Source: Arcicella sp043769985
Lineage (GTDB): Bacteria > Bacteroidota > Bacteroidia > Cytophagales > Spirosomataceae
Assembly: GCA_043769985.1 (NCBI GenBank)
Contig: JAYVIV010000136.1
Span: forward strand, 8,164 to 72,163
Length of the DNA stretch: 64,000 nt
Direction: 5' to 3'
Made by a program: the position numbers and the translations under genes. Of the stretch, positions 42,466 to 52,530 are shown piece by piece (position 1 is the stretch's first letter; the number at the start of each line of letters is the position of its first letter). The notes under the pieces were generated by a model. That model had not been told where the DNA came from. It saw nothing but the letters and a program-made list of their open reading frames with translations, and did not search any database.

Positions 42466-44736
42466 ATGAAAACAATTAAACACACTCGAAATCTAATTTA
42501 TGCTATTTTATTGATATTCAGTTCATTACCAATTTTTTCGCAAGGATTGAAAGGAAAAATAATTAGTGAAGGAAAAGCCGCTGAATTTGTGAATATCACC
42601 GTTCCTTCGCTCAAAAATATCGGTTCGCAAGCAGATAGAGAAGGAAATTTTTTATTAGAAAATCTTCCTCTTGGAAAGCAAATTATTCAAATCTCTGGCG
42701 TTGGATTTAAGACAACTCAACGTACTGTGCAGATTCAGAACGATAAAATTTCCACGGTTAGTTTTGAAATCGAACCCGACCAAACGGCTCTAAATGAGGT
42801 AGTTGTGAGTGGAACAATGAAAGAAACGATGGTAAATTTATCCTCTACGCCTATTGAAATTTATACCCCCACATTTTTCAAGAAAAACCCAACGCCAAGT
42901 CTTTTTGAAGCCATGACAATGGTTAATGGCGTTCGTCCGCAGTTGAATTGTAGCGTTTGCAACACGGGCGATATTCACATCAATGGCATGGAAGGAGCAT
43001 ACACGATGATTACAATCGACGGAATGCCCATCGTGTCGGCACTTTCTACGGTCTATGGACTTTCTGGAATTCCGAATTCGATGGTGGAAAGAATTGAGGT
43101 TGTAAAAGGTCCAGCCTCAACGCTTTATGGTTCAGAAGCGGTTGGCGGATTGATAAATGTGATTACAAAAAATCCTATAAAAGCTCCTCTCGTTTCATTG
43201 GATTTGAATTCAACGTCTTATGGAGAATATACGCTTGACGGGGCTGTGAAGGCGAAAATTGGAAAAGCGAACACGATGTTAAGTGCCAATTATTTCAATT
43301 TCCAGAATAGATTCGATAAAAATAATGACGGTTTTACGGATATAACTTTACAAAATAGAATTTCCATTTTCAATAAATGGTCGTTTGAAAGAAAGCAAAA
43401 TCAGACGTTTACGCTGGCGGGTAGATACGTGTATGAAGACCGTTTTGGAGGCGAGCTTGGTTGGCAAAAAGAGGATAGCGGAGGAGATAAAATTTATGGT
43501 GAAAACATTTTAACAAAACGCTGGGAACTCATCAGTAATTATCAGTTACCCATTGATAATCAGCAAATTAACCTTCAAATATCCTATAATAATCATGACC
43601 AAAACTCTGTTTATGGACAGCAACCCTACATTGCCAAACAAGAAATTGCTTTCGGACAGTTACTTTGGGATAAGAAATTAGGCAAAAATCATGATGCTCT
43701 TTTTGGAATGGCTTTGCGTTATACTTTTTATGACGATAATAACACTTTAACCCAAGATGAAAACGATTCGACCGTAAATAAGCCAAGTAGAACGTTTTTA
43801 CCAGGAATATTTGCCCAAGATGAGGTTAAATTGAATAGTAGAAATACAGTTTTATTAGGTCTTAGATATGACTATAATTCAATTCACGGAGGTATTTTTT
43901 CGCCCCGAGTTAATTGGAAATATAATTCAAAGAAATCGGATATTATTAGGTTAAGTTTTGGAACGGGTTATCGAGTGGTTAATTTGTTTTCGGAAGATGA
44001 AACGGTTTATACGGGATCAAGAAAAGTGGAAGTTGTGGCAAATTTGAACCCAGAAAAATCTTGGAATACAAATCTTAATTATCAAAAAACAATTACCCAT
44101 TCCAAAGGATTTTTATCACTTGAAGGCAGCCTTTTTTACACTTATTTCAGTAATAAAGTAGTGGCAGATTACGATACAGACCCACAGAAGGTGATTTTCG
44201 ATAATTTGAAAGGCTACGGAGAATTATTGGGTGCAAGTTTAAACTTAGATTTCAACTTCACGAATGGCCTAAAATTTATGCTTGGCGGAACATATACCGA
44301 CATTTACAGAATAGAAAATGATTCAAAAATTCGTCAAAAGAAAACGCCTATTTTTACCACAAATTATGCCATATCATACACGCATCCAAAGTCTCAAATC
44401 ATGCTTGATTTTACTGGAAATGTTTATGGTTCAATGGATTTACCGCTAATTGCAGATGACATTCGTTCTGCACAATCGCCTGTTTTTAATCTCTCGAATC
44501 TTCAAATTTCGAGACGATTCAATAATGGATTACAGATTTATGCAGGATTGAAAAACTTGTTTAATTTCTTTCCAGAACAAAAGATAGTTTATCAAGCCAA
44601 AGAGCTGCGTTCAGAGCAAATAAAAACGTCAGCTTTGAGTACTTTGCCGCAGGGATATTATTTCAATACAGATGCCAGTTTCGCTCCAATACAAGGAATT
44701 AGAGGCTTTTTGGGTGTTCGTTGGAATTTATTTTGA
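42466..44736 (+). CDS. TonB-dependent outer-membrane receptor with Cys-containing plug
   Basis: Protein of 756 residues with signal peptide (about 1-25, ending IFSQ). A carboxypeptidase-regulatory-like domain (about 27-108) is followed by the TonB plug: LNEVVVSGTMKETMVNLSST, then RPQLNCSVCNTGDIHINGME with a CxxC, GAYTMITIDGMPIVSALSTV and ERIEVVKGPASTLYGSEAVG. The remainder is a 22-strand barrel ending in Phe (GVRWNLF). It imports a large ligand through the outer membrane using TonB energy. The Cys pair suggests a metal complex as ligand; this is inference. It is followed by a hairpin and a second outer-membrane protein, possibly in one operon. Confidence 0.92.
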   Translation: MKTIKHTRNLIYAILLIFSSLPIFSQGLKGKIISEGKAAEFVNITVPSLKNIGSQADREGNFLLENLPLGKQIIQISGVGFKTTQRTVQIQNDKISTVSFEIEPDQTALNEVVVSGTMKETMVNLSSTPIEIYTPTFFKKNPTPSLFEAMTMVNGVRPQLNCSVCNTGDIHINGMEGAYTMITIDGMPIVSALSTVYGLSGIPNSMVERIEVVKGPASTLYGSEAVGGLINVITKNPIKAPLVSLDLNSTSYGEYTLDGAVKAKIGKANTMLSANYFNFQNRFDKNNDGFTDITLQNRISIFNKWSFERKQNQTFTLAGRYVYEDRFGGELGWQKEDSGGDKIYGENILTKRWELISNYQLPIDNQQINLQISYNNHDQNSVYGQQPYIAKQEIAFGQLLWDKKLGKNHDALFGMALRYTFYDDNNTLTQDENDSTVNKPSRTFLPGIFAQDEVKLNSRNTVLLGLRYDYNSIHGGIFSPRVNWKYNSKKSDIIRLSFGTGYRVVNLFSEDETVYTGSRKVEVVANLNPEKSWNTNLNYQKTITHSKGFLSLEGSLFYTYFSNKVVADYDTDPQKVIFDNLKGYGELLGASLNLDFNFTNGLKFMLGGTYTDIYRIENDSKIRQKKTPIFTTNYAISYTHPKSQIMLDFTGNVYGSMDLPLIADDIRSAQSPVFNLSNLQISRRFNNGLQIYAGLKNLFNFFPEQKIVYQAKELRSEQIKTSALSTLPQGYYFNTDASFAPIQGIRGFLGVRWNLF

Positions 44737-44748
44737 GGTTTCTGAAGA

Positions 44749-44782
44749 AACTTCCCGAAAGTTTTAGAACTTTCGGGAAGTT
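44749..44782 (+). promoter_or_regulatory. Stem-loop between two outer-membrane protein genes
   Basis: AACTTCCCGAAAGTT pairs with AACTTTCGGGAAGTT. There is no T tract downstream on the plus strand, so it is more likely an mRNA stabiliser or attenuator than a full terminator. Confidence 0.6.
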
Positions 44783-44808
44783 AAAAAAACAGACTCAGTA
44801 CTTTTCTT

Positions 44809-47217
44809 ATGTACAAAAATATAATCCTTCCAATTTTATTAATAATCCTTCCATTATCAAACATTTACGCACAAAACAACGTCACAATTTCAGGAATTAT
44901 GAAAGATAAAGTAGCAAAAACGGCTTTGCCTTTTGTGAACATTATCCTCAAAACTGAAAAAGATAGTGTCTTTGTAAGTGGCTCAGTAAGCAACGAAGAA
45001 GGGCGTTTTTCACTACCCAATATCAAGTCAGGCAATTATATTTTAGAAACCTCTTTTGTGGGATATTCTACGAAAAAGCAAGCTCTTTTTGTGGGAAATC
45101 TTACGCAATTTTTAGATGTTAATACCATCGAATTAGAAGAAAATTCTACGACTTTGAATGAAATTATAGTTACTGGAAGACAGGAAGAAATCAGCGAGAA
45201 AATGGACAAAAAAACGTTTTCTCTTAAAGATAATATCAGTCAAAGTGGTGGTTCTGTTTTACAGGCAATGCAAAATCTACCAAGTGTTACAGTCCAAGAC
45301 GGGAAAGTGCAACTACGTGGTAATGATAAGGTTACGGTGCTGATTGATGGAAAACAAACGGCTCTTACGGGCTTCGGCAATCAGTCGGGATTAGATAATA
45401 TTCCTTCCTCTGCGATTGATAAAATTGAAATAATTAATAACCCCTCCGCTAAATATGATGCTAACGGAAATGCTGGAATTATCAATATTATTTACAAGAA
45501 AAACAAAAAAGAAGGCTTCAATGGTAAGGCAGGTTTCACGACAGGTTTTGGCTCGCTTTGGGAACGAAAAAGCAATTTACCTAACATCAGACCCCAATAT
45601 ACTTTTACGCCCAAAATTAACCCCAGTTTATCGCTCAATTATCGCAAAAACAAGGTAAATACTTTTTTTCAAGGTGATTATTTATATACTGAAACGCTCA
45701 ATAAAAATGAATTTGTTACCCGAATTTATGATGATGGCGATGTGATAAATTCACAATTAAAACGTAACCGAGATACGCATTTCACGACTTTCAAAACGGG
45801 CATTGATTGGAATATTGACGAACAAAATACGCTCACCATTTCGGGATTATTCGGTAGTGAAAAAATAATTGATAACGGAGACCAACCATTTTTTAATAAA
45901 AGTTTATCAGAAAGAAGAAGACTATGGCAGTTTTTGGAAGATGAATTGAAAACTACCGTCATGGCAACTGCTACCTATCAACATAAATTTAAGGAGGCGG
46001 GGCGTTTGTTGAATATTGGATTTAATTACACCTTTCACCGAGAAGATGAGAAGTATTTTTACGATAATATTTTGCCAAATTCAGTTGGAACAGATGCTTT
46101 CAAATTACTTTCAGACGAACAGGTTTATGATTTGAATGTGGACTACATAAAACCACTAAAATATGGCAGAATTGAAACGGGTTTGAAGCTCCGCAAAAGA
46201 GATATTCCGACCAATATGTTGTTCATTCCTGGCAAAAATTCTGTGATAGATGCCAATGCGGGAGGCGAAGCTACTTACAAAGAATTGATACCTGCGGTGT
46301 ATGGAAATTACGTTTTTGAAAACAAGAAATGGGAGGCAGAAGTGGGTCTGAGAGTCGAATACGTTGATTTACGGTATGAAGTTAATCCAAATCATCCCAC
46401 CTATAAAAGTGATGGCTATGATTATACACAACCATTTCCAAACCTAAGATTTGCTTATAAATTGAATGATAATAACAAAATTTCCCTTTTCTACAATCGC
46501 AGAGTAGATAGACCGAATGAGGTGGATATTCGGATTTTTCCAAAGTATGATGATGCTGAAATTATTAAGGTTGGAAATCCCGCTTTGCGTCCACAGTTCA
46601 CCAATTCGCTTGAATTAGGCTACAAAACCAATTGGTCGAAAGGTAGTTTTTATAATGCTTTTTACCACCGTTTTGCCGACGGAACTATCACCAGAATTTC
46701 GAGTACAGCACTTGGAAGTAACTTAATTTACGCTACTTTTCAGAATGTAAATAAGAGTTTCAACACAGGTCTTGAAATGGTTTTGGCTCAGGAAATTTCA
46801 AAGGCGTATTCATTCAATGTCAATCTGAATGCTTACAGAAATCAAATTGATGCTTTTACGGTTTTGAATAAATATCCTGTAAGTCTCTCATTTTCAGCTA
46901 ATAAACAAGAGATTTTTTCTGGAAATATCAAACTCAATAATACCTTTCATTTCTCAAAAAGTATAGATGCTCAATTAACCGCCATTTATTTAGCTCCCGA
47001 TATTATTCCACAGGGCAAAATCAACACAAGATTTTCGTTGGATTTAGGTTTGAAAAAAGCCATTCAAAATGGAAAAGGCGAATTGTTTTTTAATGCTACC
47101 GATTTATTGAATACGATGATTATCAAACGTGAAATTCAAGGAGAAGGGTTTCGTTACACCAGCAACGATTATTATGAAACGCAGGTGGTGAGGCTTGGGT
47201 ATGGGTATAAGTTTTGA
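44809..47217 (+). CDS. Outer-membrane beta-barrel family protein (TonB-receptor-like)
   Basis: Protein of 802 residues with a signal peptide ending about residue 22 (SNIYAQ). An N-terminal carboxypeptidase-regulatory-like domain (NVTISGIMKDKVAKTALPFV) is followed by a plug-like domain (LQAMQNLPSVTVQDGKVQLR, VTVLIDGKQTALTGFGNQSG, IDKIEIINNPSAKYDANGNA) and a large barrel with the final Tyr/Phe (GYGYKF). It matches the outer_membrane_beta-barrel_3 group of Bacteroidota, related to TonB-dependent receptors. The ligand is unknown. Gene spacing of 72 bp from the preceding receptor suggests co-expression. Confidence 0.9.
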   Translation: MYKNIILPILLIILPLSNIYAQNNVTISGIMKDKVAKTALPFVNIILKTEKDSVFVSGSVSNEEGRFSLPNIKSGNYILETSFVGYSTKKQALFVGNLTQFLDVNTIELEENSTTLNEIIVTGRQEEISEKMDKKTFSLKDNISQSGGSVLQAMQNLPSVTVQDGKVQLRGNDKVTVLIDGKQTALTGFGNQSGLDNIPSSAIDKIEIINNPSAKYDANGNAGIINIIYKKNKKEGFNGKAGFTTGFGSLWERKSNLPNIRPQYTFTPKINPSLSLNYRKNKVNTFFQGDYLYTETLNKNEFVTRIYDDGDVINSQLKRNRDTHFTTFKTGIDWNIDEQNTLTISGLFGSEKIIDNGDQPFFNKSLSERRRLWQFLEDELKTTVMATATYQHKFKEAGRLLNIGFNYTFHREDEKYFYDNILPNSVGTDAFKLLSDEQVYDLNVDYIKPLKYGRIETGLKLRKRDIPTNMLFIPGKNSVIDANAGGEATYKELIPAVYGNYVFENKKWEAEVGLRVEYVDLRYEVNPNHPTYKSDGYDYTQPFPNLRFAYKLNDNNKISLFYNRRVDRPNEVDIRIFPKYDDAEIIKVGNPALRPQFTNSLELGYKTNWSKGSFYNAFYHRFADGTITRISSTALGSNLIYATFQNVNKSFNTGLEMVLAQEISKAYSFNVNLNAYRNQIDAFTVLNKYPVSLSFSANKQEIFSGNIKLNNTFHFSKSIDAQLTAIYLAPDIIPQGKINTRFSLDLGLKKAIQNGKGELFFNATDLLNTMIIKREIQGEGFRYTSNDYYETQVVRLGYGYKF

Positions 47218-47260
47218 AATTTTGAAGGAACGATAGACTACTTATGGGACGACGAAAGTT

Positions 47261-47350
47261 AGACCACGGATAAAACAGATTTTACTGATTTACACAGATT
47301 TTTTACATTTAATCCGTGTAAATCAGTCTAATCCGCACAATCCGTGGTCT
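47261..47350. repeat. Long inverted repeat, family B copy 3
   Basis: AGACCACGGATAAAACAGAT at the left and ATCCGCACAATCCGTGGTCT at the right. The flanking GACGAAAGTT and ATTTTCATC also pair weakly, as at copy 2. Confidence 0.9.
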
Positions 47351-47436
47351 ATTTTCATCTACGACAAACAGTTTTTTAAACCATTCCCCTCATCCATAGT
47401 CAAAGAAGTGTTTAACGGAATAAAACACATCACAAC

Positions 47437-48642
47437 ATGGCATCCAGACGTGAATTTATACAAAAATCAGCCCTCGCTACGGTAGGTACAATGCTGATTC
47501 CCAACTTCTTAAAGGGATTTGAACAACAAGCTTTTGCTTTACAACAAGCACAAAGCCAAGGAAAAATATTGGTAATGGTTCAACTTTCAGGTGGAAATGA
47601 TGGCTTAAATACTGTCATTCCATTCCGAAATGACATCTATTATCGTGAACGTCCAAGTATAAGCTACAAGACTGATAAAGTTTTGAAATTGAATGATGAA
47701 ATTGGGCTAAATCCAGCCTTAGAGTCAATCAGAGGACTTTATGATAATGGTTCGATGCAAATTATTAACAACGTAGGCTACCCAAATCCTGACCGTTCAC
47801 ACTTTCGTTCGATGGATATTTGGCAAACGGGTAGTAGTTCGGATGAATATTTGAAGAGTGGTTGGTTAGGACGATATTTAGATGCCCAATGTTCGGGAAA
47901 ATGCGAACCGCACGCTGCCATTGAAGTGGATGATTCGTTGAGTTTGGCACTCAAAGGCTCGAAAGTGAAAGGTATGGCGGTGCAAAATCCTGCTCAATTA
48001 TACCGACAAACTAAAAATCCATTCCTCGAAAAACTCGCCAAAGTCAATCACGAAGAATTTGATAACGTAAATTATCTCTACAAAACGCTTTCAGAAACCA
48101 TTTCTTCGGCAGATTATATTTACGAAAAATCGAAGGTTTATCAATCAAAAGCCACTTATCCACAATCGGATTTGGGTAAAAGAATGAAAACCATTTCGGA
48201 ATTAATCAACTCGGGTGTGCAAACACAGGTATATTACGTATCGCACGGGAGTTTTGATACGCACGTCAATCAGGTAAATCAGCAAGAACGTTTATTGAAA
48301 CAATATGCCGAAGCCATGCGTGTTTTTATGGACGACATGAAAGCCAACGGACGAACGGAAGATGTGATGGTGATGACGTTCTCTGAGTTTGGCAGAAGAG
48401 TAAAACAAAACGCCTCAAACGGCACAGACCACGGCACGGCAAACAATGTTTTTTTGATGGGAGGGAAGTTAAAAACCGACTCAAACCTCATGCAAGCCCC
48501 TGATTTACAGAATCTTGACGAAGGAGATTTAAAATATAAAGTAGATTTCAGAAGTATTTATTCAACTATCTTGGATAAATGGTTACAGACGGATTCAGTG
48601 GCGATTTTGGGGAAAAGATTTGGGGGTTTGGGGTTTGTGTAG
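47437..48642 (+). CDS. DUF1501 domain protein with twin-arginine-like signal
   Basis: Protein of 401 residues. The N-terminus MASRREFIQKSALATVGTML has the RR of a Tat-like signal. The body matches DUF1501: ILVMVQLSGGNDGLNTVIPF, NNVGYPNPDRSHFRSMDIWQ, TFSEFGRRVKQNASNGTDHG and AHNVFLMGG-like NNVFLMGGKL. The family belongs to the alkaline-phosphatase/sulfatase-like fold and its reaction is not established. DUF1501 genes usually stand beside a DUF1800 gene; none is adjacent here. Confidence 0.92.
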   Translation: MASRREFIQKSALATVGTMLIPNFLKGFEQQAFALQQAQSQGKILVMVQLSGGNDGLNTVIPFRNDIYYRERPSISYKTDKVLKLNDEIGLNPALESIRGLYDNGSMQIINNVGYPNPDRSHFRSMDIWQTGSSSDEYLKSGWLGRYLDAQCSGKCEPHAAIEVDDSLSLALKGSKVKGMAVQNPAQLYRQTKNPFLEKLAKVNHEEFDNVNYLYKTLSETISSADYIYEKSKVYQSKATYPQSDLGKRMKTISELINSGVQTQVYYVSHGSFDTHVNQVNQQERLLKQYAEAMRVFMDDMKANGRTEDVMVMTFSEFGRRVKQNASNGTDHGTANNVFLMGGKLKTDSNLMQAPDLQNLDEGDLKYKVDFRSIYSTILDKWLQTDSVAILGKRFGGLGFV

Positions 48643-48660
48643 ATTGTTTTTGTAAATTTG
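48628..48660 (+). promoter_or_regulatory. Possible Bacteroidota-type promoter
   Basis: TTG at 48628-48630 and TAAATTTG at 48653-48660 are spaced 22 bp apart, close to the usual range. It would drive the nuclease-like gene at 48679. The spacing is slightly long, so this is tentative. Confidence 0.4.
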
Positions 48661-48678
48661 TAAAAACAGATTTACAAA

Positions 48679-49350
48679 ATGGCTACTGTATCTTCAAATA
48701 TCCCAAAATATAATTTTGAGCGTTGCGACAAGACTTTTGTCGAAACAACTTTTGGTATTTCAAGGGTTGAAAATCTGTCCGTTCTTACGGATTGGATAAA
48801 CTCGAAAAATGTTGAAACGGTCAATGATTTTGAAGAAAAAATATTAGAAATTGCTCGCAAAAAAGCCAGTCTTAGAATCAATGATTGGAATGAAGAAACT
48901 TTGAAATTGAGCTTTATCTCAACGATTTTGAATCTTGCAGAATTTGACGGAAAAAATTATAGTGCCTTTGCTGATGAGAAATTAGAAGCGAATTTTGGGC
49001 ACCTCATCCTCACGGGAAAAATAGATTGGTTTGTAGCAAAAGGACTTTATAAACCTCAAACTCCTTATCTGTTTTTTCATGAATACAAACGAACCAAACA
49101 ATCCTCCTCAGACCCCGATGGGCAATTATTGGCAGAAATGGTTGCTGCCCGATTCATAAATAAACAACCAGAAGACACCATGTATGGTATTGTGGTTTGG
49201 GGTAAAGAGTGGTATTTTATGACTTTAAAGAATGATGAATACGCAATCAGTAAATCTTTGGACAGTACCGTGAAAGAGGATTTATTTGATATATATAAAA
49301 TTTTGAAATCTTCTAAGGCTATTATTGAAGAGAGATTGTTGAAAGAATAG
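48679..49350 (+). CDS. Hypothetical protein with PD-(D/E)XK-like nuclease signature
   Basis: Protein of 223 residues with no signal peptide. LSFISTILNLAEFDGKNYSA is followed by LILTGKIDWFVAKGLYKPQT and PYLFFHEYKRTKQSSSDPDG, giving the GxxD...ExK spacing of restriction-endonuclease folds, then QLLAEMVAARFINKQPEDTM and YGIVVWGKEWYFMTLKND. This pattern resembles nuclease-like proteins fused or linked to restriction systems. No methylase is nearby. It could equally be a structural relative without activity. Confidence 0.6.
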   Translation: MATVSSNIPKYNFERCDKTFVETTFGISRVENLSVLTDWINSKNVETVNDFEEKILEIARKKASLRINDWNEETLKLSFISTILNLAEFDGKNYSAFADEKLEANFGHLILTGKIDWFVAKGLYKPQTPYLFFHEYKRTKQSSSDPDGQLLAEMVAARFINKQPEDTMYGIVVWGKEWYFMTLKNDEYAISKSLDSTVKEDLFDIYKILKSSKAIIEERLLKE

Positions 49351-49421
49351 AATTCCCTTAAATCTTCTTAATTTCCCCACAAACGTATCAATCCTACGCA
49401 TCAAGGTTTTAACTTTGTTGT

Positions 49422-51155
49422 ATGACAGAAAAACGCTGGATTTATAAACCCACTCCTCCCCAAAAACAGATTGATTCGTTAGTCGAAAAACTGAATGTTT
49501 CGACTGAAATCGCTACGCTTTTGGCTCAACGTCAGATTGCGAGTTTCGACGAAGCCAAAGATTTTTTTCGCCCTGAACTTTCGCAATTGCACGACCCATT
49601 CTTGATGAAAGACATGGATAAAGCCGTTGCCCGTTTGGAAGAAGCCATTTTCAAAGGCGAAAAAATCTTGGTTTATGGCGATTATGATGTTGATGGAACT
49701 ACCTCGGTTGCCACGTTTTATGGATTTTTAAAGACCGTTATTTTTCAAAATAGAGAAGATTGTCCCTTAGAATTTTACATTCCCGACCGTTATACCGAAG
49801 GCTACGGCGTTTCGCAAAAAGGCATTGAATATGCGGCGGATAATGGTTTTGGCTTGATTGTGTGTTTAGACTGTGGCATAAAATCAAAAGATAAAGTGGC
49901 TTGGGCGAAGGCACATAACGTAGATTTCATCATCTGCGACCATCACCGCCCAGACGATAACGACCTCCCAGATGCTGTGGCGGTGCTTGACCCAAAACGT
50001 GCCGATTGTACTTATCCTTTCGATGAATTGACGGGTTGTGGTGTTGGATTTAAATTATTGCAGGCATTTTGCACAAATCAAGGCATTTCCGACGACCTCC
50101 TCCTCCCTTATCTCGACTTGGTGGTTACGTCCATTTCTTGCGACATCGTTCCTATCGTAGGCGAAAACCGAACAATGGCATATTTTGGTTTGCAACAACT
50201 GAACACCAATCCAAGAACGGGTTTGAAAGCCTTGATGTCTGCGGCAAGTATTGCTGGTAAAATGGACATCACGAAAGTCGTTTTTGGGCTTGGACCACGC
50301 ATCAATGCGGCGGGTAGAATCAAGCATGCTTATGACGCAGTGAATTTGTTACTGTCTGATAATGAGGAGGCTGCGTTTGATTTTGCGAAGATAATTACAA
50401 AACATAATACCGACCGCAAAGGATTTGATAGTACCATTACCGAAGAAGTATTGGCGATGATTGAGGGTGATGAAATTCTCTTAAATGCCAAGAGTACCGT
50501 CCTTTTCAAGAATGATTGGAACAAAGGTGTAATTGGCATTGTAGCGAGTCGTTGCATTGAAAAATATCATCGCCCGACCATTATTCTCACCGAATCGCAA
50601 GGACACGCTGCGGGTTCGGCTCGTTCTGTGCCAGGATTTGATGTGTATGAAGCCATTGAAGAATGTGAGGAACATCTAATTCAGTTTGGTGGACATACTT
50701 TTGCGGCGGGTTTGACCTTAGAAATCAGCGAGATAGAGAATTTTAAGCGTAAATTTGAAGAAGTGGTTTCTCGTAAAATTTTACCCGAACAACTTTCTCC
50801 CATGATTTCGGTAGATATGAATTTACCTTTAAGTCAAATTACCGATAAATTTCACAGAATCATGTGCCAAATGTCACCATTTGGACCTCAAAATATGACT
50901 CCCGTTTTTGTTTCTGAAAACGTAATTTTACACGGTGTACCTATAAAAATGAAAGAGAAACACTTGAAAATCAATGTGTTTCAAGAGGATTCAGCGGCTT
51001 TCACTTGCGTAGGTTTTGGCATGGTAGAAGATTTTTACGAAGAACTATCCAAAGGAAAACCCTTTTCAATTTGTTATACCATAGAGATTAATGAATGGCA
51101 AGGGAAAAAGAGTTTTCAGTTGATGTTGAAGGATATTAAATTAGGGGTTGGGTGA
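49422..51155 (+). CDS. recJ: Single-stranded-DNA-specific exonuclease RecJ
   Basis: Protein of 577 residues. The DHH phosphoesterase motifs are ILVYGDYDVDGTTSVATFYG, FGLIVCLDCGIKSKDKVAWA and VDFIICDHHRPDDNDLPDAV; the DHHA1 domain holds SVPGFDVYEAIEECEEHLIQ and FGGHTFAAGLTLEISE. RecJ digests single strands 5' to 3' in RecF-pathway recombination and in mismatch repair. The start at 49422 gives the usual N-terminal length. It is followed after 64 bp by the AAA ATPase gene. Confidence 0.96.
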   Translation: MTEKRWIYKPTPPQKQIDSLVEKLNVSTEIATLLAQRQIASFDEAKDFFRPELSQLHDPFLMKDMDKAVARLEEAIFKGEKILVYGDYDVDGTTSVATFYGFLKTVIFQNREDCPLEFYIPDRYTEGYGVSQKGIEYAADNGFGLIVCLDCGIKSKDKVAWAKAHNVDFIICDHHRPDDNDLPDAVAVLDPKRADCTYPFDELTGCGVGFKLLQAFCTNQGISDDLLLPYLDLVVTSISCDIVPIVGENRTMAYFGLQQLNTNPRTGLKALMSAASIAGKMDITKVVFGLGPRINAAGRIKHAYDAVNLLLSDNEEAAFDFAKIITKHNTDRKGFDSTITEEVLAMIEGDEILLNAKSTVLFKNDWNKGVIGIVASRCIEKYHRPTIILTESQGHAAGSARSVPGFDVYEAIEECEEHLIQFGGHTFAAGLTLEISEIENFKRKFEEVVSRKILPEQLSPMISVDMNLPLSQITDKFHRIMCQMSPFGPQNMTPVFVSENVILHGVPIKMKEKHLKINVFQEDSAAFTCVGFGMVEDFYEELSKGKPFSICYTIEINEWQGKKSFQLMLKDIKLGVG

Positions 51156-51219
51156 TTGGGGTTAAGGGTTAGTAAAATTTTGATTATCAATAAGTTACCG
51201 ATAAAATATTTTTAGAAAT

Positions 51220-52530
51220 ATGAAACAAAAAATCATCATCAAAAATTTTGGTCCAATCAAGGACGTTGAAATGGAAATTGACGACTTTACGATTTTTATT
51301 GGTCCACAAACCAGTGGAAAAAGTACGATTGCAAAAAGTGTGTTTTTCTTTTTGTCTTTGAGGGATGATATGATGGTTTCATTACAAAAAGATTTTGATA
51401 ATTATATTTTAAAAAATGAATTAGAGAGTTTTAGGCAAGTCATTAAGTCTAAATTTTACGAGTATTGGGGTGGAGCTAACATGGGTAGTGTTAGTAATTT
51501 TGAATTAAAATATTTCTACTCTGAAAAAATTTGGATACAGTTAATATATGAGAGACCCTCCGAAGAACTTTTTATTGTAAATTTCAGTAAAGATTTCGTG
51601 AGTCAAATTCATACCATATCTCACTCCTTAAATATGAGTTCTCGTATCGTTCGTATTTTTTCGACATCCAAAGATTTAGCTCAAAAAGCATTGGAAAAAG
51701 ACAAAGTATTAACGGAGCTAAATAATAGCTTAAATGAAATTTTTGGTTTTGACAATGACTTATTATTTATTCCCGCAGGAAGAAGTATTATATCCACTTT
51801 ATCAGAACAAATCCAAAATATTAATCCTAAAAGTTTAGATTCGTTGACAAAATTATTTATTGAAAGGATAAATGCTTCAAAAGGATTTAAGGGTTCTAAT
51901 GATTTAGAGTCATACAATCTTTACGGACATTTAGATATGGAAAATGAAATGGTACTATTACTTAAAAATTTATCGGAATCAATTTTACAGGGTTCTTATT
52001 TTTATGATGAATTTGAAGATGGAGGTGATAAGATAAAGATTAGTAATACAAACTATATTAGGCTTCTTTTTGCCTCATCAGGGCAGCAAGAAACCGTTTG
52101 GATTATTCAAATGGTACTTTTATTAATTCTCAATAAACAAAAAGTATTCATCGTAATCGAAGAACCAGAAGCTCATTTATTTCCCAAAACTCAAAAAGAT
52201 ATTTTAAACCTAATCGTCTTATTATCAAATACTTCTGATAATAAAATTTTCATTACCACGCATTCTCCCTACATATTAACTTCGCTTAATAATAACATTT
52301 ATGCATATCAAGTAGGGCAACAACATGAGGAAAAAGTTGATAAAATTATTGATAAAAAATTGTGGATGAATCCCGATAAACTACAAGCCTATTTTGTGGG
52401 TGGAAAAGATAATCAAGGAAAAATAAGGAGTATTATCCATCCAGAATTACAAATTATTCAAACTGAGGAGATTGACAGTGCTTCCAGTATTAATAATGAA
52501 GAATATGACTTACTTTTTGATTTAGACTGA
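51220..52530 (+). CDS. AAA ATPase of the OLD/RecF-like group
   Basis: Protein of 436 residues. IKNFGPIKDVEMEIDDFTIF leads to Walker A IGPQTSGKSTIAKS (about 29-42). The middle (about 60-280) is alpha-helical and variable. SSGQQETVWIIQMVLLLILN resembles the ABC signature, KVFIVIEEPEAHLFPKTQKD is Walker B, and IFITTHSPYILTSLNNN is the H-loop. The protein lacks a TOPRIM domain after the ATPase, unlike full OLD nucleases. Its stop overlaps the start of the next gene by one base, so the two form one translationally coupled operon. This is the layout of two-gene ATPase/effector defence systems, though the activity is unproven. Confidence 0.88.
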   Translation: MKQKIIIKNFGPIKDVEMEIDDFTIFIGPQTSGKSTIAKSVFFFLSLRDDMMVSLQKDFDNYILKNELESFRQVIKSKFYEYWGGANMGSVSNFELKYFYSEKIWIQLIYERPSEELFIVNFSKDFVSQIHTISHSLNMSSRIVRIFSTSKDLAQKALEKDKVLTELNNSLNEIFGFDNDLLFIPAGRSIISTLSEQIQNINPKSLDSLTKLFIERINASKGFKGSNDLESYNLYGHLDMENEMVLLLKNLSESILQGSYFYDEFEDGGDKIKISNTNYIRLLFASSGQQETVWIIQMVLLLILNKQKVFIVIEEPEAHLFPKTQKDILNLIVLLSNTSDNKIFITTHSPYILTSLNNNIYAYQVGQQHEEKVDKIIDKKLWMNPDKLQAYFVGGKDNQGKIRSIIHPELQIIQTEEIDSASSINNEEYDLLFDLD

